Below, one piece after another: positions 1 to 5,978 of a stretch of DNA of 11,746 nt. The stretch is taken from the NCBI GenBank assembly GCA_016217775.1, contig JACRGG010000099.1:1-11746 (forward strand). The letters run 5' to 3'. The DNA comes from Microcaldota archaeon. Its GTDB lineage: Archaea > Micrarchaeota > Micrarchaeia > Norongarragalinales > UBA97. The position numbers and the translations under genes were made by a program. The first letter of the stretch is position 1; the number at the start of each line of letters is the position of its first letter. Below the pieces are notes generated by a model that saw nothing but the letters and a program-made list of their open reading frames with translations, ran no database searches and was not told the DNA's origin.

Positions 1-996
1 GAAATCGCGAACGCGTCCAAGACTGGAGCGGGGACTAATCTTATTTCTGGCCTAGCCGTTGGGTTGAATTCCACCGCGCTGCCGGTGATAATGGTGGTTC
101 TCGCCATTGCCGCGAGTTTTACTTTAGTGACCGGGGTTGCCGGGGCTAGCGGAGTTTACGGAATCGCCATTGCCGCGGTTGCAATGCTTTCAATGACTGG
201 AATAGTGATTACTTTAGACGCGTACGGGCCGATTACCGACAACGCGGGCGGAATTGCTGAAATGAGCGGAATGAGCAAGAAAGTCCGCGATGCGACAGAC
301 CCGTTGGATGCAGTGGGTAACACTACGAAGGCGACGACTAAAGGATTCGCTATTGCGGGCGCGGCGTTAAGCGCGCTCGCGTTGTTCGTCGCGTTTGCCG
401 AGAGCACGCAGTTGACTACAATCAACTTGTTGTCCCCCGCAGTAGTAATCGGGTTATTCATTGGGGGAATGCTGCCGTTTCTATTCGCGAGCTTTTTGAT
501 GAAAGCGGTTGGAAAAGCGGCTTTTGACATCGTGGAGGAAGTGCGCCGCCAGTTTAGGCAGATTAAGGGAATAATGAGCGGGAAAGCAAAGCCAGATTAC
601 GCGCGCGTAGTCGACATTTCAACCAAGGCGGCTTTACACGAACTGCTGGTGCCGGGTTTGATTGCGGTTCTCTCGCCGCTGGTCGTCGGATTGTTGCTTG
701 GCGCAACCGCGTTGGCGGGATTGCTGGCGGGGGCTATCGTATCGGGATTCTTGCTCGCGGTGTTTATGACTACAAGCGGGGCGAGTTGGGATAACGCGAA
801 GAAGTACATCGAGCAGGGAAACCTCGGCGGGAAGGGTTCTGACGCGCACAAGGCCGCGGTTGTCGGGGACACTGTTGGCGACCCGTTCAAGGACACTGCG
901 GGCCCAGCGCTTAATTCCTTGATTAAAGTCTTGAATACGGTTTCACTCGTGTTCGCGGGAGCGGTTTTAATGTACGGATTGAAGCTAGTCGCGTAA
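1..996 (+). CDS. hppA: Membrane-bound proton-translocating pyrophosphatase, C-terminal part (5' truncated by window)
   Basis: The frame is open from base 1, so the gene starts outside the window; 331 residues remain of a family usually 650-800 long. These enzymes hydrolyse pyrophosphate in the cytoplasm and pump H+ or Na+ across the membrane. The first residues (EIANASKTGAGTNLISGLAV) match the family's conserved segment after the catalytic core. Further family motifs are GPITDNAGGIAEM at about residues 76-88, GNTTKATTKGFAI at 106-118, SGASWDNAKKYIEQG and the late GDTVGDPFKDTAGP loop, all between hydrophobic helices. The GNTT segment is followed by Lys (residue 110, codon 328-330) with Thr at 113. 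Lys there is the known mark of the K+-independent, H+-pumping subclass; K+-dependent enzymes have Ala. The inference is a PPi-driven H+ pump. A TTG at 64 is internal and not the start. The next gene follows after 22 bases. Confidence 0.96.
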   Translation, partial: EIANASKTGAGTNLISGLAVGLNSTALPVIMVVLAIAASFTLVTGVAGASGVYGIAIAAVAMLSMTGIVITLDAYGPITDNAGGIAEMSGMSKKVRDATDPLDAVGNTTKATTKGFAIAGAALSALALFVAFAESTQLTTINLLSPAVVIGLFIGGMLPFLFASFLMKAVGKAAFDIVEEVRRQFRQIKGIMSGKAKPDYARVVDISTKAALHELLVPGLIAVLSPLVVGLLLGATALAGLLAGAIVSGFLLAVFMTTSGASWDNAKKYIEQGNLGGKGSDAHKAAVVGDTVGDPFKDTAGPALNSLIKVLNTVSLVFAGAVLMYGLKLVA

Positions 997-1018
997 ATAG
1001 AAAAAAAATTGATGTAAA

Positions 1019-1375
1019 ATGAATGCGAAAAAAATTATTGAAGTGGGCGGCGCGTTGGTGCTGCTTAATTTTATTCTCACCCTGGCAATAACCGCTTACG
1101 CGGTTGGCACCGGCGGAGTAAACACCGTTCGATTGATTGGCTTGTTCTTGGGCGTGGCGGGAGTAATTGCCGGAGCTGCAGTGGTTTATTCAGCGAGAAA
1201 AATTGAGCAGAAAAGAAAAAGCCGATTAAGCACCGCTTGGATTTGCTCAATTATAGCCGTGCTGTTGTCTGTCGCTGGCTTCATATTCATAGGCGGGTTT
1301 GTCCTAGGATTTTTAGGCGGGCTGACTGGCTTGTACGGAGTGGAGAAAGCAAAAAAACCAACGGAAATAAAATAA
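1019..1375 (+). CDS. Small hypothetical membrane protein
   Basis: A 118-residue protein with about four hydrophobic segments (roughly residues 8-30, 36-58, 72-86 and 88-108), glycine-rich and without polar catalytic motifs. A basic loop (ARKIEQKRKSR, about 59-69) separates the first two segments from the last two, and the tail is basic (EKAKKPTEIK). By the positive-inside rule this would put the loop and the tail in the cytoplasm. I do not recognise the family. The fold resembles generic small four-helix membrane proteins such as the DUF4064 type, but that is only a look-alike. It follows the pyrophosphatase by 22 bases on the same strand and may be co-transcribed. No clear Shine-Dalgarno sequence precedes the ATG. 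Confidence 0.72.
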   Translation: MNAKKIIEVGGALVLLNFILTLAITAYAVGTGGVNTVRLIGLFLGVAGVIAGAAVVYSARKIEQKRKSRLSTAWICSIIAVLLSVAGFIFIGGFVLGFLGGLTGLYGVEKAKKPTEIK

Positions 1376-1399
1376 CGGGAAAAGGAGTGCTGGTGTGAA

Positions 1400-1501
1400 A
1401 TGAAGATTGACCCCAAGGGATTGCTAGTTTGGTTCATTGGTTTTATTACGGGCGCCAACGCGAGAAAAGCGCCTTGGAAAAAAAAGCGTTTCGGGCAGTA
1501 G
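1400..1501 (+). CDS. Possible 33-residue membrane microprotein
   Basis: An ATG at 1400 opens a 33-codon frame that stops at TAG 1499-1501. The peptide has a short acidic/basic start (MKIDPKG), a hydrophobic stretch (LLVWFIGFITG, about residues 8-18) and a strongly basic C-terminus (ARKAPWKKKRFGQ). This is the layout of a single-pass small membrane protein with a cytoplasmic basic tail. Upstream is GGAG at 1384-1387 and GGTG at 1392-1395, the latter 4 bases from the ATG. It comes 24 bases after the preceding membrane-protein gene. Its last 56 bases overlap the 3' end of the convergent minus-strand gene, so part of the sequence is constrained by that gene. It could be chance. Function unknown. 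Confidence 0.35.
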   Translation: MKIDPKGLLVWFIGFITGANARKAPWKKKRFGQ

Positions 1502-2123
1502 GCAAGCCCAATCGTAATTCTTTTTTTGGCCGTATTGTCTTAAAGCGCGCGGCTAGCTCCCGCAAGTCTTTTCTTGGCATAGCGCGATAAGCGTGTTTGA
1601 GCTGCGGGTATTTGGACAGCAAGCGCACGGTTAATGGAATGTGTTTGGCAAAAAGCCGTATTTCATAGGCGTGCTGCGCGCCCAAGAAATTAATTTCAGT
1701 CCCGTGCTTGAGCGCTTTTTTAAGCAAGTGCTTGCTTCTTAGCGCGACTAGTTTCGAGGCGTTATTGAACGCGGTTCTTTCTGCTTCCGTAAAGAAATTC
1801 TGCCTTCGCGGGTCAAAGTGCATTGACTGCGTGAAGTGCACAATATAGCTCAACCTGTCCCGGTCTGTGTCAATTGGAACGATAATGCCGCCTTTTTCTT
1901 GAATTTTCTCCCCGATTCTTACGAAAAAGTTGCTGGCGTGCGAGATCGGGTGTTTAATCGAGTCATCAAGGCGCTCTTGGGACAACTCCAGCCCGACTCT
2001 CATTCCGGGCTTGACTTTTTTCTCAATCAACGCCAGGGCCTTGGCGTAATCCCCGGATTCCAGCTCGTGCTCCAAGCCGACGAACAACGGCTTTGCCTCT
2101 CTTCTGTGCGCAGAACTGGCCAT
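1446..2123 (-). CDS. TraB/TIKI-like protein with two GxxH motifs
   Basis: A 225-residue soluble protein with no signal peptide or membrane helix. The pattern matches the TraB/TIKI (ChaN/EreA-like) superfamily. A first GxxH (GLEH, residues 16-19) follows a strand. An acidic strand comes next (VGLELSQER, Glu46 and Arg51), then a basic/acidic segment (PIDTDRDR, 83-90), then a second GxxH (GAQH, 148-151). In that superfamily the paired GxxH motifs and the Glu/Arg are the conserved, likely metal-binding or catalytic residues. TIKI proteins are metalloproteases and bacterial TraB is a pheromone-shutdown factor. Archaeal TraB proteins often carry C-terminal membrane helices; this one ends with a basic tail (FSRWRP). 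It lies 38 bases downstream of the ABC permease on the same strand and is probably co-transcribed. The assignment rests on motif order only; substrate unknown. Confidence 0.72.
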   Translation of the reverse strand: MASSAHRREAKPLFVGLEHELESGDYAKALALIEKKVKPGMRVGLELSQERLDDSIKHPISHASNFFVRIGEKIQEKGGIIVPIDTDRDRLSYIVHFTQSMHFDPRRQNFFTEAERTAFNNASKLVALRSKHLLKKALKHGTEINFLGAQHAYEIRLFAKHIPLTVRLLSKYPQLKHAYRAMPRKDLRELAARFKTIRPKKELRLGLPTARNAFFSKALFSRWRP

Positions 2124-2161
2124 AAGATAGGTTGTGGAAAGCCGGTTTTAACTGGTTTTTG

Positions 2162-2929
2162 TTACGACCCCATTGAAGCGAGTTTGCCTTGCTGGCGGGC
2201 TTTTTGGTACGCGTAGCCGTGGATTTTCCAGCACACTATTATCCACAAAAGCGTGATTATCGTCGCGTGAAGAAAGTTTACTTGCGCGATGCCGAAAACG
2301 CTTTTCAGCCCGTTGAACGCGTGAGTCGAGGGGATTAGCATCAGAAAGTCCTGCAGCCACTGCGGGAATATTGTGATGGAGTAGTACGCTCCGGAGCCTA
2401 GGGAAAAAAACGTGCTGAACTGAAACGCGAAGGGAAACGCGCTTTGGCCGTAGAGGTAAGCCAGCGCGACGGACAACAAGCCCAGCGCTAGGCCGTAAGC
2501 GAGGAGGAGGAGCAGCGAGTAGAGTACGGTGAGCGAGATTGGGACTAGCACGCCAAAAGACAATGCGATGGCCGCGTACATCAGGATAAAAACGAAAACG
2601 AATTTGATTAACCCCGTAAGGAGGCTGCCTGCAACAAACTCGGTTGTCGTAATGGGGGAGGAGAAGAGCATCATCTTGGTTTCAGCCCAGTGCTCGTCGA
2701 GGTAGCCGGTGAGCAAGTCGGCTTGAGTCGCGTGAAGAGCGCGCCAGCCAATCGTGCCGAGTAAAATCATTGCGAAAATTTCCTTGCTTGGATTAAGGAA
2801 TACCGCGAGCAGCGCCACGGAGTAAAGCAATAGGATTGGGGAGAGGATGAAGTCGTAGAAGCGAAACGGGTTTTCCCTGATTCCCTTTATCGTCTTGTAC
2901 GGCTGCGAGAGGACTCGAATTGCGTTCAT
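2162..2929 (-). CDS. ABC-2 type transporter permease
   Basis: A 255-residue integral membrane protein with about six hydrophobic segments, the size and layout of ABC-2 (DrrB/NatB-like) permeases. A cytoplasmic N-terminal stretch (MNAIRVLSQPYKTIKGIREN) leads into helix 1. The loop with LLTGYLDEHWAETKMMLFSSPIT, about residues 73-95, is the amphipathic coupling region expected to contact the ATPase, followed by the ABC-2 core helices. The ATG at 2929 has GGTGA 6 bases upstream (2936-2940 on this strand), which supports it. It lies 24 bases downstream of the ATPase gene, so the two probably form one exporter of the drug, lipid or ion export type. The substrate cannot be read from the sequence. 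Confidence 0.92.
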   Translation of the reverse strand: MNAIRVLSQPYKTIKGIRENPFRFYDFILSPILLLYSVALLAVFLNPSKEIFAMILLGTIGWRALHATQADLLTGYLDEHWAETKMMLFSSPITTTEFVAGSLLTGLIKFVFVFILMYAAIALSFGVLVPISLTVLYSLLLLLAYGLALGLLSVALAYLYGQSAFPFAFQFSTFFSLGSGAYYSITIFPQWLQDFLMLIPSTHAFNGLKSVFGIAQVNFLHATIITLLWIIVCWKIHGYAYQKARQQGKLASMGS

Positions 2930-2953
2930 TGAATTTCACCAAGCATTGTTTCG

Positions 2954-3928
2954 CTAAGCATTTGTTTCGCCAACTGTTTTCTGGCCAAACGACGGGTCGT
3001 TAGTCAGCTTAAGGAAGACTTCCTCCAGTGTCGGCTCGACTATGCTAATAGAGTCTATCTTGAGTTTTTGCGCCAGCACGGTTTTCATAACTCCCTTGAT
3101 TTGGGAATAGTCCTTAACTAGCAGGCGCAGGATGTTCCCGGTTGGGGAAACGCTTTTCACCCCGCTGATTTTCTTAAAGTGCGCACGCGCGGTTTTCGCG
3201 CCGCTTGGCTTGCTTAACGCGACTTCAATCACGTTCTCGCCGCGAATCAACCCCTTTAACTGCGCGGGCGTTCCCTGCGCGCGAATGCGGCCCTTGTTGA
3301 TTAGCGCGATGCGGTCGCATAACTCGTCGGCCTCAAGCATATAATGAGTTGTTAGCAGGATGGTGTAGCCCTGTTTTTTCAGCTTTTTTATCAGCGAGCG
3401 GACTTTAATGGCTACGTCAACGTCCAAGCCCACTGTGGGCTCGTCGAGGAACAATACTTTCGGCTTGTTTAAGAGGGCCTTGGCGAGAAAAAACCTTTGG
3501 CGGAATCCCGAGGAGAAGAGGTACACCATTGAATCGCGTTTTTCCTCCAAGGAAAGCAACTTGATTACCTCGTCGACTCTCCGGCCTCGGTTTGGGACGT
3601 CGTAGAGCATCGCGTAGTAGTAAAGCATTTGCTCTAAGGTTAGGCCTCGAAGCACTCCGGAGAACCCGGATACAATATTGGTTTTCTCGCGAAGCTGCAC
3701 GCCGTTTTTATCCGGGTCGAAGCCGAGCACGCGCACCGAGCCGGAGTCTAACGTCGTGATTCCAAGCAGGCAGTTGATTAAAGTCGTTTTTCCCGCGCCG
3801 TTGGGGCCGAGGAGGCCGAAGACCTCGCCTTTTTTCACTGCAAGCGAAACGCTGGAGAGCGCTTTAGTCGCGCGTTTTTTGGAGTGAAATGTTTTCGACA
3901 CGCTTTGGGCGTCAATAGCTAGTTCCAT
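2954..3928 (-). CDS. ABC transporter ATP-binding protein (exporter type)
   Basis: A 324-residue ATPase. Walker A GPNGAGKTT is at residues 41-49, a variant signature FSSGFRQR at 138-145, Walker B VLFLDEPTVGLD at 158-169 with catalytic Glu163, and the H-loop His at 195 (TTHYMLEAD). Residues from about 230 form the C-terminal extra domain seen in DrrA/CcmA-type exporter ATPases (DUF4162-like), ending EPTLEEVFLKLT. The Q-loop region (IVSGFSGVLRGLTLEQ, 85-100) has no Gln where most ABC proteins have one, and the signature is not LSGGQ. Related exporter ATPases show similar wording there, so this need not mean loss of activity. It pairs with the permease 24 bases downstream. The ATG at 3928 is preceded by a tandem duplication, not by a clear Shine-Dalgarno sequence. 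Confidence 0.95.
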   Translation of the reverse strand: MELAIDAQSVSKTFHSKKRATKALSSVSLAVKKGEVFGLLGPNGAGKTTLINCLLGITTLDSGSVRVLGFDPDKNGVQLREKTNIVSGFSGVLRGLTLEQMLYYYAMLYDVPNRGRRVDEVIKLLSLEEKRDSMVYLFSSGFRQRFFLAKALLNKPKVLFLDEPTVGLDVDVAIKVRSLIKKLKKQGYTILLTTHYMLEADELCDRIALINKGRIRAQGTPAQLKGLIRGENVIEVALSKPSGAKTARAHFKKISGVKSVSPTGNILRLLVKDYSQIKGVMKTVLAQKLKIDSISIVEPTLEEVFLKLTNDPSFGQKTVGETNA

Positions 3929-3961
3929 AAATACCGCTTTTTGTTAAATACCGCTTTTTGT
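3928..3961. repeat. Perfect 17-bp tandem duplication at the ABC ATPase start
   Basis: The unit TAAATACCGCTTTTTGT occurs twice with no gap, at 3928-3944 and 3945-3961. Read on the gene's strand it is ACAAAAAGCGGTATTTA, and its last A is the A of the ATG start. The gene therefore begins right at the edge of the duplicated block, and the copy gives a second TATTTA and a second GCGGT element upstream. Confidence 0.95.
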
Positions 3962-3979
3962 CTAGAGCGTCAACTAATA

Positions 3980-3990
3980 GGTTTAAATCA
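3980..3990. promoter_or_regulatory. Shared TATA-like element between divergent genes
   Basis: The palindromic block TTTAAA (3982-3987) sits in the 99-base gap between the minus-strand ABC operon and the plus-strand Cys-tail gene. It reads as an archaeal TATA element in both directions (GGTTTAAATC and GATTTAAACC). With the usual 25-base spacing, starts near 4008 (plus) and 3960 (minus) are expected. The prediction rests on composition and position only. Confidence 0.4.
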
Positions 3991-4020
3991 CCTGGAGTAT
4001 TAATGGCTTACTAGGTGATT
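3986..4020 (+). promoter_or_regulatory. Inverted repeat that covers a ribosome binding site
   Basis: AATCACCT (3986-3993) and AGGTGATT (4013-4020) are exact complements. Inside them AGTA (3996-3999) can pair with TACT (4009-4012), leaving GG as a bulge and a 9-base loop. The right arm holds AGGTGA (4013-4018), the Shine-Dalgarno sequence 9 bases before the ATG at 4028. As RNA it would hide the ribosome binding site. As DNA it could be an operator, because the left arm touches the TATA-like block. If transcription starts near 4008, the left arm is not in the mRNA and only the operator reading stands. Confidence 0.45.
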
Positions 4021-4027
4021 GGCACTT

Positions 4028-4357
4028 ATGGCAACGAGGAAAAAAACCAGTGCGAAGGGCAGTTCGAAAAGCGGTTCAGTGATGGACGTGGTTTACAAAA
4101 ACTACTCTAACAAGAAGACGAGCATCGGATTGTCCCTAGCGGGATTGTTCGCGATAAACGCAGTTTTGGCGTGGATGGCGCCGGACGTGCACGCGACGCT
4201 GTGGAATTGGATGCTGTTGGGCTCGGTGACTGTAACCGCGGTCGAGACGGTGAAATTATCGGGCGTAATCGCCGGGATAATCGCGTGGTTCTTAGTCGGC
4301 TACATTGCGGCCTCAATCGCGTGCAGGAACGAGTGCTGCGGGCACTGCTGCGAGTAA
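4028..4357 (+). CDS. Small membrane protein with Cys/His-rich C-terminal tail
   Basis: A 109-residue protein from the ATG at 4028, chosen over an in-frame TTG at 4019 because AGGTGA lies 9 bases upstream of the ATG and overlaps the TTG. The first 30 residues are basic and Ser/Lys-rich (MATRKKTSAKGSSKSGS). Two or three hydrophobic segments follow (about 33-51, 57-73 and 77-98). The last 11 residues, CRNECCGHCCE (99-109), hold five Cys (99, 103, 104, 107, 108) and one His (106), a likely site for metal binding or disulfides. I do not recognise the family. If the N-terminus is cytoplasmic, two helices put the tail inside and three put it outside. A T-rich stretch follows the gene. Confidence 0.75.
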   Translation: MATRKKTSAKGSSKSGSVMDVVYKNYSNKKTSIGLSLAGLFAINAVLAWMAPDVHATLWNWMLLGSVTVTAVETVKLSGVIAGIIAWFLVGYIAASIACRNECCGHCCE

Positions 4358-4369
4358 AAACCCAAAGCG

Positions 4370-4416
4370 GTTTTGGAAAAAAAACTCTTTTATTTTCTAA
4401 TTCTTTTTTATTTATT
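4370..4416 (+). terminator. T-rich terminator after the Cys-tail gene
   Basis: The bases after the stop at 4357 become strongly T-rich (runs at 4387-4395 and 4402-4415), with no strong hairpin. This is the usual look of an archaeal oligo-T terminator. The 3' part of the block could equally serve as A/T-rich promoter sequence for the PPC gene at 4439. Confidence 0.4.
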
Positions 4417-4438
4417 CCAACTAAAGGCGGTAATTTAA

Positions 4439-4858
4439 ATGAAATTCAAGAAGCTTGGCGAAAATTTTGCCGTTCGCTTGGAGAAGGGCGACGAGATTGT
4501 TTCCAGCCTCAAGGAATTCTGCGCGAGAGCCAAAGTTTCCGCGGGGGCGGTCAGCGGAATCGGCGCGGTTGGAGAGGCGGAAATCGGTTTTTTCAAGACG
4601 CGGGAGAAGGAAATCGTTTCGAAAAAATTGGTTGGAGACCACGAGATAGTCTCGCTGTTGGGGAACATTAGCGAGATGGACGGCGAGCCTTACTTGCACT
4701 TGCATATTGTTTTGTCGAACGGGAGGCTCGAGTGCTTCGGCGGGCACCTCAAAAGCGCGGTGGTGAGCGTGACGAGCGAAATAATTGTTTTTCCCCTAGA
4801 TGGAAAAATCGGGCGGAAGTTCAGCGGGAAAATCGGTTTGAACCTAATGGAGTTTTGA
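4439..4858 (+). CDS. PPC/DUF296-domain protein
   Basis: A 139-residue protein made of one PPC (DUF296) domain, the fold found in plant AT-hook proteins and as single-domain proteins in bacteria and archaea. Hallmarks are AGAVSGIGAVGEAEIGFF (35-52), the strand GNISEMDGEPYLHLHIVLS (75-93) with His87 and His89, and GGHL (101-104) with His103. These three His are the metal-binding set seen in prokaryotic PPC proteins, which form trimers. There is no AT-hook. Plant members act in DNA binding; the role of the free-standing prokaryotic ones is unsettled, so a regulatory function is only a guess. The ATG is preceded by GGCGGT at 4426-4431. It converges with the DsbA-like gene. Confidence 0.92.
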   Translation: MKFKKLGENFAVRLEKGDEIVSSLKEFCARAKVSAGAVSGIGAVGEAEIGFFKTREKEIVSKKLVGDHEIVSLLGNISEMDGEPYLHLHIVLSNGRLECFGGHLKSAVVSVTSEIIVFPLDGKIGRKFSGKIGLNLMEF

Positions 4859-4859
4859 G

Positions 4860-4922
4860 AAAACAAAAAGAAATAGTTTTAAAGAAAAAATAAAAAAAGG
4901 AAGAAAATAAGAAAAAATAATT
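4860..4922 (-). terminator. T-rich terminator of the DsbA-like gene
   Basis: The gap between the convergent genes is almost pure A on the plus strand, hence T-rich runs on the minus strand just after the DsbA-like stop at 4929. No hairpin is obvious. Oligo-T tracts without a hairpin are typical archaeal terminators. The strand bias favours the minus-strand gene. Confidence 0.45.
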
Positions 4923-4928
4923 ACTCTG

Positions 4929-5774
4929 CTAGTTTTTCAGCGCGCCCAGTATCGTCTGCCAGTATTGGTAGGGCAGCGCGCCGGCCACTTGCACAACGGC
5001 GCCGTTTTTCTCTTGTAGGACTTTGACTAAGCCGTCGGAAGCGCTTTCAAGCGCCTGGATTTGCGAGTAGTCCAAGTCCTTGCTTGAAACTAGGAACACA
5101 GAGGGCGTTCCGCTAACGCCGTACCCCGCTCCAGCATCCTCGTCGGCTTGGACTATTTGAGCCTTCTGCCCGCCGTCAAGGCACGAGTTGAATTTAGGGG
5201 AGTCTAAGCCGAGGTCCAAAGCGTATTTTTTCAGCGCGGCAATGCTTAAGTTCTGCTGGTTGTCGAACATCTTGTCCGAGTACTCGAATTGCTTTCCCTG
5301 GTCAAGCGCGCACTCGTAGGCCTCGGAGGACTTGAACGCGTCGGGGTGGATTGAAGTCAGGGGGAAGTGGCGGATTACCAGGTTCACGCTCGAATTATAT
5401 TCTGAAAGGATTTGCTTGAACACGGGGTGGGCCTTTGAGCAGAACGGGCACTGGAAGTCGTCGAACACGACCATGGTTGTCGGCGCGCCTTGAAGCCCGC
5501 GAATAGGCTTGCCGCTAAAGTCAATTGAGACTTTCCTGTCCAGCACCGCGCGAGGCGTGGGGGAGGCTGCCGCGCCAGTAGATGGATTTGCCGAAGCGGT
5601 TATCGTGCTTGGCTTTACCCCGCCGCTCGCGGAAAGCGCGTTGATGCTTGCTGCTATCGTGCCCGAGGAGTAGAGTAAAGTCGCGCAAATGAGTATCGCC
5701 GCGACGAGTATGGTGAGGGGAAGCATATAAGCGTTTGGCTGCTTAGCGTGCGAAGAGTGCTGTTCGTGTTCCAA
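4929..5774 (-). CDS. Membrane-anchored DsbA-like thiol oxidoreductase
   Basis: A 281-residue protein. The N-terminus is His-rich and polar (MEHEQHSSHAKQ), then one hydrophobic anchor (about 17-36), then a Ser/Thr/Pro/Ala linker (about 45-80), then a DsbA-type thioredoxin domain. The active site CPFC is at 109-112 in DDFQCPFCSKAHP and the cis-Pro loop is GTPS (222-225, Pro224). A second Cys pair (155 and 198) probably forms a structural disulfide, as in many archaeal and Gram-positive relatives. It should work outside the membrane to form or reshuffle disulfides; no VKOR or DsbB partner is visible here. The TTG start at 5774 is supported by AGGTGG seven bases upstream (5782-5787 on this strand). 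An ATG at residue 17 would remove the polar head. It is divergent from the cupredoxin-like lipoprotein. Confidence 0.92.
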   Translation of the reverse strand: MEHEQHSSHAKQPNAYMLPLTILVAAILICATLLYSSGTIAASINALSASGGVKPSTITASANPSTGAAASPTPRAVLDRKVSIDFSGKPIRGLQGAPTTMVVFDDFQCPFCSKAHPVFKQILSEYNSSVNLVIRHFPLTSIHPDAFKSSEAYECALDQGKQFEYSDKMFDNQQNLSIAALKKYALDLGLDSPKFNSCLDGGQKAQIVQADEDAGAGYGVSGTPSVFLVSSKDLDYSQIQALESASDGLVKVLQEKNGAVVQVAGALPYQYWQTILGALKN

Positions 5775-5978
5775 AAAAAACCACCTTGAAGGGCTTTGAA
5801 AAAAAAACGTTTTCCCGCCCGAAAATTTTGTTTACAAAGTAAGGTCGGGCAAGTAATAAAAGGGTTTTCACCCGCTTTGCGCTCCCCGCGAGCAGGGTTG
5901 GAAAAGATAAGTTTTTAACCCCCCTCAAGGTAATTAGTACAAAACATTTGTTTTGAAGAAATACGAGGGGTTTTGCTA
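5775..5978. other. Divergent intergenic region with promoter signals
   Basis: This 204-base gap separates the DsbA-like gene (minus) from the lipoprotein gene (plus). GTTTTTAACC at 5911-5920 is a TATA-like element on the plus strand, predicting a start near 5940. On the minus strand TTTTATTACTT (about 5852-5862) could serve the DsbA-like gene. GCCCGA (5817-5822) and TCGGGC (5845-5850) are complementary and would lie in that gene's leader. GAGGGG at 5965-5970 is the ribosome binding site of the plus-strand gene. I see no tRNA or other named RNA. Confidence 0.4.

Noticed and set aside
85..100. Non-standard Q-loop in the ABC ATPase (protein residues 85-100) as a sign of an inactive enzyme
   Set aside because: Walker A, Walker B Glu and the H-loop His are all intact, and related exporter ATPases have similar Q-loop wording, so inactivity is not supported.
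1836..2216. A 126-codon open frame on the plus strand opposite the TraB-like gene
   Set aside because: It runs antisense through a gene with recognisable motifs, has no family features, and continues into the ABC permease gene.
4171..4671. A 166-codon open frame on the plus strand
   Set aside because: It spans the end of the Cys-tail gene, the intergenic T-rich block and the start of the PPC gene in another frame. Its composition (Arg/Gly-rich) is that of an out-of-frame reading.
4860..4922. A-rich block as a possible replication or repeat element
   Set aside because: It has no repeated unit; its position just after a convergent stop fits simple oligo-T termination.
5817..5850. GCCCGA/TCGGGC pair as a possible tRNA stem or riboswitch
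   Set aside because: Only six pairs around a 22-base A/T-rich loop, with no cloverleaf arms or known aptamer core. Kept only as a note on the intergenic region.
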